64,000 nt of DNA from NCBI GenBank assembly GCA_964592645.1, contig CAZQFV010000022.1, positions 1 through 64,000 on the forward strand. The letters run 5' to 3'. Both the position numbers and the translations under genes were made by a program. The notes below the pieces were generated by a model that was not told the origin of the DNA, did not search any database, and worked only from the letters and a program-made list of their open reading frames with translations. Shown piece after piece: positions 8,442 through 17,614 of the stretch; position 1 is the first letter of the stretch, and each line of letters begins with the position of its first letter. The DNA is from CAZQFV01 sp964592645. Its GTDB lineage: Bacteria; Chloroflexota; Chloroflexia; DTKN01.

Positions 8442-8498
8442 GGTTACTGGGTATCGGCGATCGGGGGAACCACACCTCGTACCCGATACCCGATAACC
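8442..8498. repeat. Imperfect inverted repeat between mutS2 and hppA
   Basis: 8442-8457 and 8483-8498 are reverse complements at 14 of 16 positions. The arms contain the words GGTATCGG and CCGATACC, which recur just outside them (8436-8443 and 8476-8483 regions). No T tract follows, so a dispersed-repeat hairpin is likelier than a terminator. Confidence 0.6.
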
Positions 8499-8529
8499 GA
8501 ACCCAATAGCCAGTGACAAAGGAGGAGCT

Positions 8530-11010
8530 ATGCTCGGTTTCCAACACGCTCAGTCGCTGTTCGAACGGATCGGCCTGATCGCCGTGCTGCTCACAGGAGC
8601 CGGGGCCCTCCTGTATGCCTGGTTCCTGGCACGGCGGGTGCTGCGCGCGGATCCGGGCACCAAGCGGATGCAGGAGGTCGGCGACGCCATCCGCCAGGGG
8701 GCCGTGGCCTATCTGAACAAGCAGATGGAGGTCGTCGTCCCGCTGGCCTTTGTCCTAGCCGTCTTGCTCTTTGGCATCGCCCGCCTGCCCGGGGCCATCA
8801 CCGCCGAAGGGGGCGTGGTTCCACCGGAGGACATGATGTGGAAGATCGCCATCGGCCGCGGCGCGGCCCTGCTGCTGGGCGCGGCCTGCTCCCTGGCGAT
8901 CGGCCAGATCGGCCTGCGCATGATCGGCACGCGGGGCAACGTGCGCGTGGCCAACCAGGCGCGCCTCGGCAACTTCCAGGGGGCCCTGCGGATCGCCTAC
9001 CACTCGGGCACCATCGCCGGGATGCTGGCCGACGGGCTGGGGCTGCTGGGGGGCACGATCATCTTTGTCCTCTACGGCGAGTACGCGCCGCAGATCCTGC
9101 TGGGCTTTGGCTTCGGCGGGACGCTGCTGGCAATGTTCATGCGCGTCGGCGGCGGCATCTACACCAAGGCCGCCGACGTGGGCGCCGACCTGGTGGGCAA
9201 GGTGGAGGCCGGGGTGCCGGAGGACGACCCCCGCAACCCGGCGGCCATCGCCGACCTGGTGGGCGACAACGTCGGCGACTTTTCCGGCATGGCCGAGGAT
9301 GTCTTCGAATCGTACGAGGTGACCATCGTCTCGGCGATGATCCTGGGGCTGGCGGTTATGCAGGCCGCCCCCGACCTCGGCTTCAAGTACATCCTCTTTC
9401 CGCTGCTGGTGCGGGCCATCGGCGTCTTTTCCAGCATCATCGGCACCTACGCCGTGTCGCTGTGGCCCACCAAGGGCGACGCCTTCCGGGCGATGGACCT
9501 GTCGTACGACCTCTCCTCGATCATCTCCACCACCTCCTTCTTCTTCCTGGCCTGGTTCTACGCGGGGGACCTGCGGCTCTTTGCGGCCACGGCGGCCGGC
9601 ATCCTGCTGGCCGTGGGGTTCAACAAGTACACGGCGGCCTTCACCCAGCGGGGCACCGGGGCGGTGAACCGGGTGGTGCGCTCCACGCGCACCGGCCCGG
9701 CGACGGTGATCCTGGCCGGCCTGGCCTTGGGCTACGAGAGCACGGTCTGGGCCATCCTGATCATCGCCCTGAACATCATCCTGGCCATCGCCATCTACTC
9801 GGTCACGATCCCGGCTGCCGTCGTGCCGATCATCATCGGCGCGGCGGCAGTATTGGCACTGGCGCTCGGCATTTTCCTCTGGCGCCGGACGAAAAAGGTC
9901 GAGAACGGCATCTTTAGCGCGCTCGGCGTGATGGTCGTCGGCCTGATTATCAGCAGCTTCCGGGCGGCCGAGGTGGCGCCGGTGACCTTTATCCTCTACT
10001 CGGTGGCCCTGGCCGGCATCGGCATGCTCTCGCACACCGGCAACAACCTGGCCATGGACGCCTTCGGGCCCATTGCCGACAATGCCGGCGGCATCGCCGA
10101 GATGTCCAAAGAGGACTTTGATGAAAAGGGGAAGGCGACGCTGGCCGAACTGGACAGCGTCGGCAATACGACCAAGGCCATCACCAAGGGCATCGCCATC
10201 GCCTCGGCGGTGATCGCCGCGGTGAGCCTCTTTGGCTCCTTTATCGAGATCACCGGCCTGGGCGCTGTCGGGCTGAACATCGCCGAACCGGTGGTCTTTA
10301 TCGGACTGTTGATCGGGGGGGCGCTGCCGTTCCTCTTCAGTTCGGTGCTGCTGCGGGCCGTGGAGCGCGCCGCGGCGCTGATCATCGAGGAGGTGCGCAA
10401 GCAGTTCCGCATCCCGGGTGTGATGGAGGGCAAGGTCAAGCCTGAGTACGGCAAGGTGGTGCGCATCTGCACCGACGCGGCGCAGCGCGAGCTGATCGTC
10501 GTGGCCATGCTGGGCATCATCACCCCGGTGGTGGTCGGTTTCCTGATCGGGGAGAGGGCCCTGGGCGGGTTCCTGGCGGGGATCATCGCCGTGGGGCAAT
10601 TGTTGGCCGTCTTCATGGCCAACGCCGGCGGGGCCTGGGACAACGCCAAGAAAGAGATCGAGTCCGAGTTGGTGGACAGCGATGCCGGGACGGGCAAGGG
10701 TTCGCCGCGCCACAAGGCCGGCATCATCGGCGATACGGTGGGCGACCCGCTGAAGGACACGGCCGGCCCGGCCCTGAACCCGATGATCAAGGTGGTGAAC
10801 CTGGTCTCGTTGTTGGTGGCTCCGCTGATCATGAGCGTCCATGCCGCGGGCGGGGCGGCCCGCACGGTGGCCGTCATCGTCGCCGTCATCCTGCTGATCG
10901 CCCTGATCGTGGCCATCTTTATCAGCAAGCGCGAGCCGCCGGACATCATGCACGGGGCCACGGTGGTGAGCAAGCCGGCTGAGCCGGCATTGTCGGAGAA
11001 AGAGGGGTAG
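8530..11010 (+). CDS. hppA: Membrane-bound H+-translocating pyrophosphatase, K+-independent type
   Basis: An 826-residue protein with about 16 membrane segments. It couples hydrolysis of pyrophosphate to proton export or import across the membrane. Signature motifs are present: DLVGKVEAGVPEDDPRNPA with DNVGD near residues 215-250 (substrate and Mg2+ site), and DTVGDPLKDTAGPALN near 737. The subclass-deciding segment GNTTKAITKG lies at residues 545-554. Lys549 and Thr552 match the Lys/Thr pair of K+-independent enzymes, whereas K+-dependent ones, including all Na+ pumps, have Ala there. Proton pumping without a K+ requirement is therefore expected. The start has AAAGGAGGAG upstream. The gene stands alone, with a strong terminator 100 bases downstream. 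Confidence 0.96.
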   Translation: MLGFQHAQSLFERIGLIAVLLTGAGALLYAWFLARRVLRADPGTKRMQEVGDAIRQGAVAYLNKQMEVVVPLAFVLAVLLFGIARLPGAITAEGGVVPPEDMMWKIAIGRGAALLLGAACSLAIGQIGLRMIGTRGNVRVANQARLGNFQGALRIAYHSGTIAGMLADGLGLLGGTIIFVLYGEYAPQILLGFGFGGTLLAMFMRVGGGIYTKAADVGADLVGKVEAGVPEDDPRNPAAIADLVGDNVGDFSGMAEDVFESYEVTIVSAMILGLAVMQAAPDLGFKYILFPLLVRAIGVFSSIIGTYAVSLWPTKGDAFRAMDLSYDLSSIISTTSFFFLAWFYAGDLRLFAATAAGILLAVGFNKYTAAFTQRGTGAVNRVVRSTRTGPATVILAGLALGYESTVWAILIIALNIILAIAIYSVTIPAAVVPIIIGAAAVLALALGIFLWRRTKKVENGIFSALGVMVVGLIISSFRAAEVAPVTFILYSVALAGIGMLSHTGNNLAMDAFGPIADNAGGIAEMSKEDFDEKGKATLAELDSVGNTTKAITKGIAIASAVIAAVSLFGSFIEITGLGAVGLNIAEPVVFIGLLIGGALPFLFSSVLLRAVERAAALIIEEVRKQFRIPGVMEGKVKPEYGKVVRICTDAAQRELIVVAMLGIITPVVVGFLIGERALGGFLAGIIAVGQLLAVFMANAGGAWDNAKKEIESELVDSDAGTGKGSPRHKAGIIGDTVGDPLKDTAGPALNPMIKVVNLVSLLVAPLIMSVHAAGGAARTVAVIVAVILLIALIVAIFISKREPPDIMHGATVVSKPAEPALSEKEG

Positions 11011-11110
11011 GCGGATGCCCAAGGGTGCACAGGCGTTGGGAGGCCGCGGCGGCCGTGGCGCATTCGTGGCCCTGTAGGTGCGGGGCTTGCCCCCGCCCCG
11101 CGCAAACGCC

Positions 11111-11225
<115 letters not shown>

Positions 11226-11235
11226 GAGATCCTGG

Positions 11236-11308
<73 letters not shown>

Positions 11309-11327
11309 AGGATTTACGGCACAGGCC

Positions 11328-11356
11328 AGTATAAGGCAAGAGTGGGGGTTTGTCAA
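11328..11356 (-). promoter_or_regulatory. Promoter of the tRNA-Ala pair
   Basis: On the minus strand: TTGACA (11351-11356), 17-base spacer, TATACT (11328-11333); the first tRNA begins about 20 bases downstream. It is back to back with the plus-strand promoter at 11358. Confidence 0.82.
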
Positions 11357-11357
11357 G

Positions 11358-11386
11358 TTGAAGGTGGAACAAAGTTGCGGTATAAT
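11358..11386 (+). promoter_or_regulatory. Promoter of the uracil-DNA glycosylase operon
   Basis: TTGAAG (11358-11363), 17-base spacer, perfect TATAAT (11381-11386). Its -35 box is one base away from the -35 of the divergent tRNA promoter. Confidence 0.75.
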
Positions 11387-11437
11387 GGGGAAGCAGTGTG
11401 GAATATGGACGGCCGTTTGCGGACTGAGGAAAAGGCC

Positions 11438-12103
11438 ATGTCGGCTCTACAGGACCTCTATCGACAGATCGCTGCCTGCACCGCGTGTGAGCTGCACCGT
11501 TCGCGGACGCATGTGGTCCCCGGCGAGGGCCCGGAGGATGCCGAGATCATGTTCATCGGCGAGGGCCCGGGCCAGCATGAAGACGAGCAGGGCCGGCCGT
11601 TCGTCGGGCCGTCGGGCCATCTCCTGGAGCGTTGGTTGTCCCTGATCGGCCTGACCCGCGAGCAGGTCTATATCGCCAACGTCGTCAAGTGCCGGCCGCC
11701 CAACAACCGCGATCCGTTGCCGGAGGAGGTGGCCACCTGCCGGCACTTCCTGGATCGCCAGGTGGAGCTGATCGGCCCGCGGCTGATCGCCACGCTGGGA
11801 CGCCATTCCCTGGAGCGCTACTTTCCCGGGGCCAAGATCTCCCAGGTGCACGGTCGGGCACGCCGCGAGGGCCGGTGCGTCTACCTGCCGCTCTACCACC
11901 CGGCCTATATCCTGCGCAACATGAACGCCGCGCCGGCCGCCGAGGCCGATTTTAAAAAGATCCCGCGCCTGTTGGCCCGCCTCTACGAGGTGCTGGAGGC
12001 GGAGGCCCAGGCTGTCCCGTCCGAAGCGCCGTTGGCCGCGCCCCCGCTCGTGGAGGAGGGGCCGGCCGCGGAAGAGGGACCGAAACAACTACGTATGTTC
12101 TAA
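11438..12103 (+). CDS. Family 4 uracil-DNA glycosylase (iron-sulfur type)
   Basis: A 221-residue enzyme that removes uracil from DNA at the start of base excision repair. Family 4 features are all visible: four cysteines for a [4Fe-4S] cluster (Cys14, Cys17, Cys85, Cys101), motif A GEGPGQHEDEQGRPFVG at 41-57, and the late HPAYILRN motif near 154. The C-terminal 50 residues are Ala/Pro/Glu-rich and probably disordered. ATG 11438 is chosen because Cys14 follows at the family's normal position and GAGGA lies upstream; the earlier in-frame start at 11342 would overlap the promoter. The two-TM gene follows within about 13 bases, then RNase J, so these are probably co-transcribed. Confidence 0.93.
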   Translation: MSALQDLYRQIAACTACELHRSRTHVVPGEGPEDAEIMFIGEGPGQHEDEQGRPFVGPSGHLLERWLSLIGLTREQVYIANVVKCRPPNNRDPLPEEVATCRHFLDRQVELIGPRLIATLGRHSLERYFPGAKISQVHGRARREGRCVYLPLYHPAYILRNMNAAPAAEADFKKIPRLLARLYEVLEAEAQAVPSEAPLAAPPLVEEGPAAEEGPKQLRMF

Positions 12104-12116
12104 TGGAGGAGTGGAC

Positions 12117-12785
12117 GTGGAACAACAGCCCAGCGTGGAGGAAAAGACCTATCGTCTCAGCCGGGCCGGCCGGCGTATGGCCTACCTCCTGCTCGCCGGC
12201 AGCGTCCTCATCTGGCTCTTTGCCCTGTGGACGCTCAAGAACACGCTCAAGATCGGCCTGCGCCCGCAGAACATCCTGCCCAGCCTGAAGCTGCTGGCCA
12301 AGCGCCTCCTCGGGCTGGAGGGCGCGGCCCCGCTGACGGCCGAGGAGGCCATCCCGGCCATCATCATGCTCGTGCTGGCGATCGTCGTGCCCCTGCTCAT
12401 CTGGAACATTGTCGAGGAAGTGCGCGCCGCCTACACGGTCGGTCCGGCCGGGATCGCCTTCCGCTCGCTGGGCGTGGAGCTGTTCTATCCCTGGCCGGAG
12501 ATCGCCGCGCTGCGGCCCGTAGACCCGGAGTCCTCCGAGGAGCCCCTGGACGAGCTCGTGGTGCGCACCTCGCGCCTCTCCACGATCCGTAGCGGGCTGG
12601 CCCGTTTCCTGCACTGGCAGGCCTACGGCCCCCGTAAGCTGCCCCTCTACGGCGGGATCGCGGAACGGGACGACCTGATTGCCCGCATCCGGGCGTACAT
12701 GGCGGCGGTCCCCGCGGCGCCGGCCGCGGAGGAAAGCGCGCCCGCTGCGGCGGCTGAGGGGGGGGCGGACTCCCCGCGAGGGTAA
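12117..12785 (+). CDS. Two-TM protein with PH-like C-terminal domain, function unknown
   Basis: About 222 residues. Two membrane helices (about 22-42 and 82-103) flank a cationic loop. A soluble region (about 105-190) follows, with the pattern YTVGPAGIAFRSLGVELFYPWPEIAAL that resembles bacterial PH-like domains found in small membrane proteins. The Ala/Pro-rich tail is probably disordered. The start is uncertain between GTG 12111 and GTG 12117. GGAGG at 12105-12109 is too close to 12111, so 12117 is preferred. The RNase J gene begins 2 bases after the stop, implying translational coupling. No catalytic residues are recognised. Confidence 0.75.
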   Translation: MEQQPSVEEKTYRLSRAGRRMAYLLLAGSVLIWLFALWTLKNTLKIGLRPQNILPSLKLLAKRLLGLEGAAPLTAEEAIPAIIMLVLAIVVPLLIWNIVEEVRAAYTVGPAGIAFRSLGVELFYPWPEIAALRPVDPESSEEPLDELVVRTSRLSTIRSGLARFLHWQAYGPRKLPLYGGIAERDDLIARIRAYMAAVPAAPAAEESAPAAAAEGGADSPRG

Positions 12786-12787
12786 CG

Positions 12788-14446
12788 ATGGCAGAACGTG
12801 TGCGTGTTATCCCGCTCGGCGGCGTGTCCGAGGTGGGACGCAACATGTGGCTGGTGGAGTACGGCCCGGACATCCTGCTGATCGACGCCGGCCTGATGTT
12901 CCCCGAGAGCGATCAGCTCGGGGTCGATCTCATCCTGCCGGACATCTCCTACCTGCGCGACAAGACCGAGCGCATCCGCGGCCTGGTCTTTACTCACGGC
13001 CACGAGGACCACATCGGAGCCCTGCCCTACCTCCTGGCCGACTTGGGCAACCCCCCGATCTATGCCACCCGCCTGACCCAGGGGCTGATCGACGTCAAGC
13101 TGCGCGAGGTCCCCTTGCAGCGCGGCGCCGTGATGCAGGAGATCGTCCCCGGCCGGGACCTGCAGCTTGGTCCCTTTCGCCTGGAGTTCTACCGCGTCGC
13201 CCACAGCATCCCCGACGGCGTGGGAGTGGTGATCGGTACGCCGGCCGGCCTGCTCGTCCACTCCGGGGACTTTAAGCTGGACTATACCCCGGTCGACGGC
13301 CGGCCTACCGATACGGGCAAGCTGGCCGAGCTCGGCCGGCGGGGCGTCCTGGCCTTTCTCTGCGACTGTGTCCGCGTCGAGTCGCCCGGCTACACCCCGC
13401 CCGAGAAGGTCGTCGGCGACACCCTGGACACGATCGTGGACCAGGCCGAGGGCCGTGTCATCGTCGCCACCTTTGCCTCCAACATCTCCCGCATTCAGCA
13501 GGTCTTTGAGACCGCCTATCGCCACTATCGCAAGGTGGCCGTCGTCGGGCGCAGCCTGGAGGGCAACGTGCGCATGGCCCAGGAGCTGGGCTACCTCGAC
13601 CTGCCTGAGGACACGCTGCTGCGCCTGTCGGATGTCCTGCACCTGCCCCCGGAGCAGGCGGTGATCCTCTGCACCGGCAGTCAGGGCGAACCGATGTCGG
13701 TGCTCAGCCGCATCGCCAACCAGGATCATCCGCAGTTCCAGATCCGCTCCGGCGATACGGTCATCTTTTCTGCCAGCCCGATTCCCGGCAACGAGGAGGC
13801 CATTCACCGGGTGATCAACTCCTTCTTCGCCCAGGGCGCCGAGGTTATCTACAGCGCCCTGGCCCAGGTGCACGTTTCGGGCCACGCCAGCCAGGAGGAG
13901 CTCAAGCTCACCCTGAGCCTGGTCCAGCCGCGGTTCGTCGTCCCTATCCATGGCGACTATCGCCACATGGCCCTCTACCGCAAGATGGCCCGCTCCCTGG
14001 GTTTTTCCGACGACCGGGTGTTGATGGCCCAGAACGGCGCGGTGCTCGAGTTCGGCGAGGACTTTGGCCGGGTGACCGGCAAGGTCAGCTCGGGCAACAT
14101 CTTTGTCGATGGACTGACCGTGGGCGAGGTCGACCACGTAGTGGTGCGCGACCGCCAGGTGTTGGCCCGCGACGGCATCCTGATGGTGGTAGTGGCGGTG
14201 GACCGGCGCACCGGGCAGGTCGTGGCCGGCCCGGACATAGTCACGCGCGGGTTCGTCCCCGGGCGCAACGGCGACGACATCCTTGAGGAGGCCCGCGAGG
14301 TGGTTCGGCAGGCCCTGGACCACGGCAGCGAGGTGCCCGCCGACTGGGAGTTTGCCCATCGCAAGGTCAAGGAGAGCCTGGGCAAGTTCCTTTATAAAAA
14401 GACCCAGCGCCGGCCGATGATCCTCCCCTTGGTCATGGAGGTGTAA
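12788..14446 (+). CDS. rnj: Ribonuclease J (metallo-beta-lactamase/beta-CASP)
   Basis: A 552-residue enzyme of the usual family length, acting as endoribonuclease and 5'-3' exoribonuclease in mRNA decay and rRNA maturation. The zinc-binding HxHxDH motif is seen as THGHEDHIGALP near residues 69-80, with further ligands at HSIPDGVGV (near 140) and HSGDF (near 159). The beta-CASP region contains TGSQGEPMSVLSRIA (near 298), HVSGHASQEELK (near 362) and PIHGDYRH (near 387). The C-terminal domain needed for dimerisation is complete. The start lies 2 bases after the preceding gene, and ftsK begins 5 bases after the stop. Confidence 0.96.
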   Translation: MAERVRVIPLGGVSEVGRNMWLVEYGPDILLIDAGLMFPESDQLGVDLILPDISYLRDKTERIRGLVFTHGHEDHIGALPYLLADLGNPPIYATRLTQGLIDVKLREVPLQRGAVMQEIVPGRDLQLGPFRLEFYRVAHSIPDGVGVVIGTPAGLLVHSGDFKLDYTPVDGRPTDTGKLAELGRRGVLAFLCDCVRVESPGYTPPEKVVGDTLDTIVDQAEGRVIVATFASNISRIQQVFETAYRHYRKVAVVGRSLEGNVRMAQELGYLDLPEDTLLRLSDVLHLPPEQAVILCTGSQGEPMSVLSRIANQDHPQFQIRSGDTVIFSASPIPGNEEAIHRVINSFFAQGAEVIYSALAQVHVSGHASQEELKLTLSLVQPRFVVPIHGDYRHMALYRKMARSLGFSDDRVLMAQNGAVLEFGEDFGRVTGKVSSGNIFVDGLTVGEVDHVVVRDRQVLARDGILMVVVAVDRRTGQVVAGPDIVTRGFVPGRNGDDILEEAREVVRQALDHGSEVPADWEFAHRKVKESLGKFLYKKTQRRPMILPLVMEV

Positions 14447-14451
14447 CGAAG

Positions 14452-16815
14452 GTGGCCAGACGGCGAACCGTCCGCAGAAAATCCAGCTCTTCCAGACGCC
14501 GGAGCTCCTCGGACTATTATCCGCGCACCCGGCGCACGCGCCGGCGCACCTCCCGCCGGGCGCAGCCGCTGCGCTTCAACCTGAGCGACCGCCAGCGGCG
14601 CGAGATCCTGGGGCTGGTCCTGCTCGTCCTGGCCGCGGTGACCCTGCTTAGCTTCTTCTCCCGGACCCGGGGCGCGGGGGTCGGTTTCCAGTGGTGGGCC
14701 GCCGTGCGCGAGCTGTTCGGCGTCGGCGGCTTCCTGCTGCCGGCCGTGCTGGGCATCTTTGGCGTGTTGATCCTGTGGGGCGAGCTGGAGAACCGCTCGC
14801 GCCTCGACTGGAACGATATCCTCGGCGGCATCATGCTCTTCCTGGCCGTTTTGGCCATGCTGGGCATCCTCTGGGGGCAGAACGGCGGCGGGCTGCTGGG
14901 GGAGGCCATCGCCAGCGCCCTGGCCGGCGCCGTCGGCAAGGCGGCGGCTTTTGTCCTTTTTCTGGTTGTGGCCCTGATCGGGGCGATGTTCGCCTTTGAC
15001 ATCTCGGTGCGCCAGGTCATTGCCCTGTGCATCGCCCTGGGACTGGCGGTGAGCCATCTCGTGGAGAACGCCACGCGGCGGCGCTCCCTGGTCATCCGCC
15101 GGCCGGCGTTGGAAGCGGCTCCTCGCCGGCGGCTGGGCGGCCCGGCCGTCGAGGGGGAGATCGTCCCGGCCGCCGCGGAACGGGAGGAGGCGGCGGGCTG
15201 GGAGGCGGAAGAAGGGGCCGAGGAAGAAGAGGAGGAAGAGGAAGAAGCCCCCCCCCTGCCGCGCATCATCGGGCATACCGAGCAGCGCGCGGCCGGGTCC
15301 CTGACGATGGTCGCTCCGCCTTCCGGCGAATGGCGGATGCCGCCCCTGGACCTGCTGGAGACCTCCGGGGAGGCCGAGATCAGCCAGGCCGAGATCCGCC
15401 GCCAGGCCCGCGTCATCGAGGAGACACTCTCCTCTTTCAACGTCCAGGCCCGCGTGGTCGAGGTCAACTGCGGGCCCACCGTGACCCAGTTCGCCCTGCA
15501 GCCGGGGGTGGGGGTCAAGGTGGCCAAGATCACCGCCCTCTCCAGCGACCTGGCCCTGGCGCTCTCGGCCTCCAGCATTCGCATCGAGGCCCCGGTCCCG
15601 GGCCGGCCGGTCATCGGCATCGAGATCCCCAATACGGCCATCTCCCTGGTGTCCCTGCGCGAGATCCTGGAGACGCCGACCTTCCAGGAGCACAAGGGGG
15701 CGCTGCGGGTGGCCCTGGGCCGGGACGTCTCCGGCCAGGCCATCGTCGACGACCTGACCAAGATGCCGCACTTTCTCATCGCCGGCACCACTGGCTCGGG
15801 CAAGAGCGTCTGCATCAACGCCCTGATCGTCTCCTTCCTCTACCAGCATACGCCGGACAGCCTGCGGTTCATCATGATCGACCCCAAGCGGGTGGAATTA
15901 AGCATCTTCCAGGACATCCCGCACCTGGCCTTCCCGGTGGTGACCGAGATCAACGGCCGCAAGGCTGGCCACACGGGCGGCGAGGTGGTGGATGCGCTCA
16001 AGGCCCTCTATTGGACGACCCAGGAGATGGAGCGGCGCTACCGCGTCTTTGCCCGCGAGGGCTTTCGCAACATTGCCGGCTACAACAAGGCGGCCCGCGC
16101 CGAGCGCAACCCCAACCTCCCGCCGATGCCCTACATCGTCTTTGTCATCGACGAGCTGGCCGACCTGATGATGGTCGCCCCCGACGAGGCCGAGACGATG
16201 ATCTGCCGCCTGGCGCAGTTGGCCCGGGCGACGGGCATCCACCTGGTCCTGGCCACGCAGCGCCCCTCGGTGGATGTCGTCACCGGCCTGATCAAGGCCA
16301 ACTTCCCCTCGCGCATCTCCTTCGCCGTCTCTTCCTCGGTGGACAGCCGCGTGGTGCTGGACATGATCGGCGCCGAGCAGCTCCTGGGCCGCGGCGATGC
16401 CCTGTACATGGCCCCGGACTCGGCCAAGCCGATCCGCATCCAGGGCTCCTTTGTCTCCGACGAGGAGATCGAGCGCGTCGTCAACTTCTGGCGGGAGCAG
16501 CGGCCGGCGGAGATGGCGCCCCTGGCGCCGGTGCAACTGTCGATGCCGCTGACCTGGCACGAGGAGGGAGAGGAGGGCAGCGAGCCGGAGGACGATCTGC
16601 TCCCCGAGGCCATCGCGCTGGTGCGGAGGCACAACCGGGCCTCGGCGGCGCTGCTGCAGCGGCGCCTGCGCGTCTCCTACAACCGCGCCGCCCGCCTGAT
16701 CGACCTGCTGGAGCAAAAGGGCGTGGTCGGGCCGGAGGAGCAGGGCCGCTCGCGCGAGGTGCTGCTGGCGCCGGAGGGGGAAGACGCGGGGGATGAGGAG
16801 TATGGGGAAGAGTGA
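14452..16815 (+). CDS. ftsK: FtsK/SpoIIIE DNA translocase
   Basis: A 787-residue membrane-anchored DNA pump for chromosome segregation at division. An Arg/Ser-rich N-terminal tail (1-40) precedes four membrane helices (about 55-200) and an acidic low-complexity linker (about 240-268, EEEEEEEE-like). The RecA-type motor follows, with Walker A GTTGSGKS near 446 and Walker B YIVFVIDELADL near 565. Residues about 715-775 form the winged-helix gamma domain (ASAALLQRRLRVSYNRAARL), which reads orienting sequences on DNA. The start is GTG 14452, 5 bases after RNase J, with GAAGG-like sequence upstream. The order RNase J then FtsK suggests one operon from the 11358 promoter. Confidence 0.96.
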   Translation: MARRRTVRRKSSSSRRRSSSDYYPRTRRTRRRTSRRAQPLRFNLSDRQRREILGLVLLVLAAVTLLSFFSRTRGAGVGFQWWAAVRELFGVGGFLLPAVLGIFGVLILWGELENRSRLDWNDILGGIMLFLAVLAMLGILWGQNGGGLLGEAIASALAGAVGKAAAFVLFLVVALIGAMFAFDISVRQVIALCIALGLAVSHLVENATRRRSLVIRRPALEAAPRRRLGGPAVEGEIVPAAAEREEAAGWEAEEGAEEEEEEEEEAPPLPRIIGHTEQRAAGSLTMVAPPSGEWRMPPLDLLETSGEAEISQAEIRRQARVIEETLSSFNVQARVVEVNCGPTVTQFALQPGVGVKVAKITALSSDLALALSASSIRIEAPVPGRPVIGIEIPNTAISLVSLREILETPTFQEHKGALRVALGRDVSGQAIVDDLTKMPHFLIAGTTGSGKSVCINALIVSFLYQHTPDSLRFIMIDPKRVELSIFQDIPHLAFPVVTEINGRKAGHTGGEVVDALKALYWTTQEMERRYRVFAREGFRNIAGYNKAARAERNPNLPPMPYIVFVIDELADLMMVAPDEAETMICRLAQLARATGIHLVLATQRPSVDVVTGLIKANFPSRISFAVSSSVDSRVVLDMIGAEQLLGRGDALYMAPDSAKPIRIQGSFVSDEEIERVVNFWREQRPAEMAPLAPVQLSMPLTWHEEGEEGSEPEDDLLPEAIALVRRHNRASAALLQRRLRVSYNRAARLIDLLEQKGVVGPEEQGRSREVLLAPEGEDAGDEEYGEE

Positions 16816-16819
16816 CGGG

Positions 16820-16927
16820 TTTTCGACCGGGTGCGCTACCGCCGGGACGACGGCCGGGACAAGCCGCGCATGGTGGCCGAGCTGCTGGAGCAGGGCGCGG
16901 CCCGGCCGGCCATCGTCTTTCCAATTG
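16820..16927 (+). pseudogene. Unidentified gene fragment after ftsK
   Basis: In one frame directly after the ftsK stop there is a protein-like stretch: VFDRVRYRRDDGRDKPRMVA, then ELLEQGAARPAIVFP. After that the frame turns into low-complexity Ser/Pro/Leu. It has no start codon or ribosome site of its own and looks like an internal slice of a lost gene (nucleotide-binding or helicase-like at a guess). The remainder of 16928-17000 is C/T-rich with nothing recognisable. Confidence 0.3.
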
Positions 16928-17000
16928 TGAGCCGATCGCTGGGCTCCTTCCTCGCGGCGGCGCTCCCTCTCTCCTCGTCCCCGCCTCTCCCCCTCCTCCA

Positions 17001-17614
17001 CTACACCCGCGCCCTCTTCCAACTCCCCGTCCGAAAGCGCAGCCACATGGACAGCCCGCGGGTGAACAGGTCTACGGCGCCGCCGCCCCAGGCGCCGGCC
17101 AGTCCCCGGCCCCGCACAGGGCGGCATTGACCACGAACATCAACGTCGAGAGGAGAAAGGTGGTGGAGACGATCTCCAGGTAGTGGGCTCCCGGCGGCGC
17201 CGTGTCCGGCCCGGCGCCGAGGACGGCGATGGCCGGCCCGGCCAGGACCAGCCCCGGCACGGTAGACAGCAGGCCGATGGTCGCGCCCAGGACGATCGAC
17301 TGGTGTACGGCCCGCCGGGTCTGGGGGCCGTCTTGGGCTCCCACGGCGCGGGCCACCAGCGCGGTGGTCCCCACGGCGACCGCGCTGAAGAGAGCGGCCG
17401 CCATCTACACCCATTGGTTGGCCGGCCCCACCGCCGCCAGGGACTCCTGCCCCAGGTGGCCGATCAGGAAGGTGTCGACAATGCCCACCAGCAGGTTCAG
17501 CAACTGCTCGCCGACGGCCGGCAGGGCCGGCCTCAGAACCTCGCGCTGCAGGGGGTCGTGCAACCACGAGCGGGTGCCAGGGGTTCGTGGCGTCGATCTA
17601 TCGCGTGGGTTCAT
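17001..17614 (-). pseudogene. MATE family efflux transporter, internally deleted
   Basis: Read on the minus strand from ATG 17614, the product begins like a MATE multidrug/Na+ antiporter: LLNLLVGIVDTFLIGHLGQ, LAAVGPANQWV. An in-frame TAG at 17407-17405 follows, and the same frame continues as MAAALFSAVAVGTTALVARA to VNAALCGAGDW. After about 175 residues the frame shifts. The other frame then shows a typical MATE C-terminus (GLAGAWGGGAVDLFTRGLS, MWLRFRTGSWKRARV) ending at 17001. A normal member has about 450 residues, so roughly 240 from the middle are gone. The start overlaps the end of the zinc/TM gene by 17 bases, so it was the last gene of the ybaK operon. Confidence 0.8.

Noticed and set aside
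17405..17407. Amber codons in otherwise good frames (here and at 52993) as a sign of TAG recoding
   Set aside because: Intact genes in this window such as those ending at 2151, 4046, 8424 and 11010 use TAG as their normal stop, and both interrupted genes are also deleted internally.
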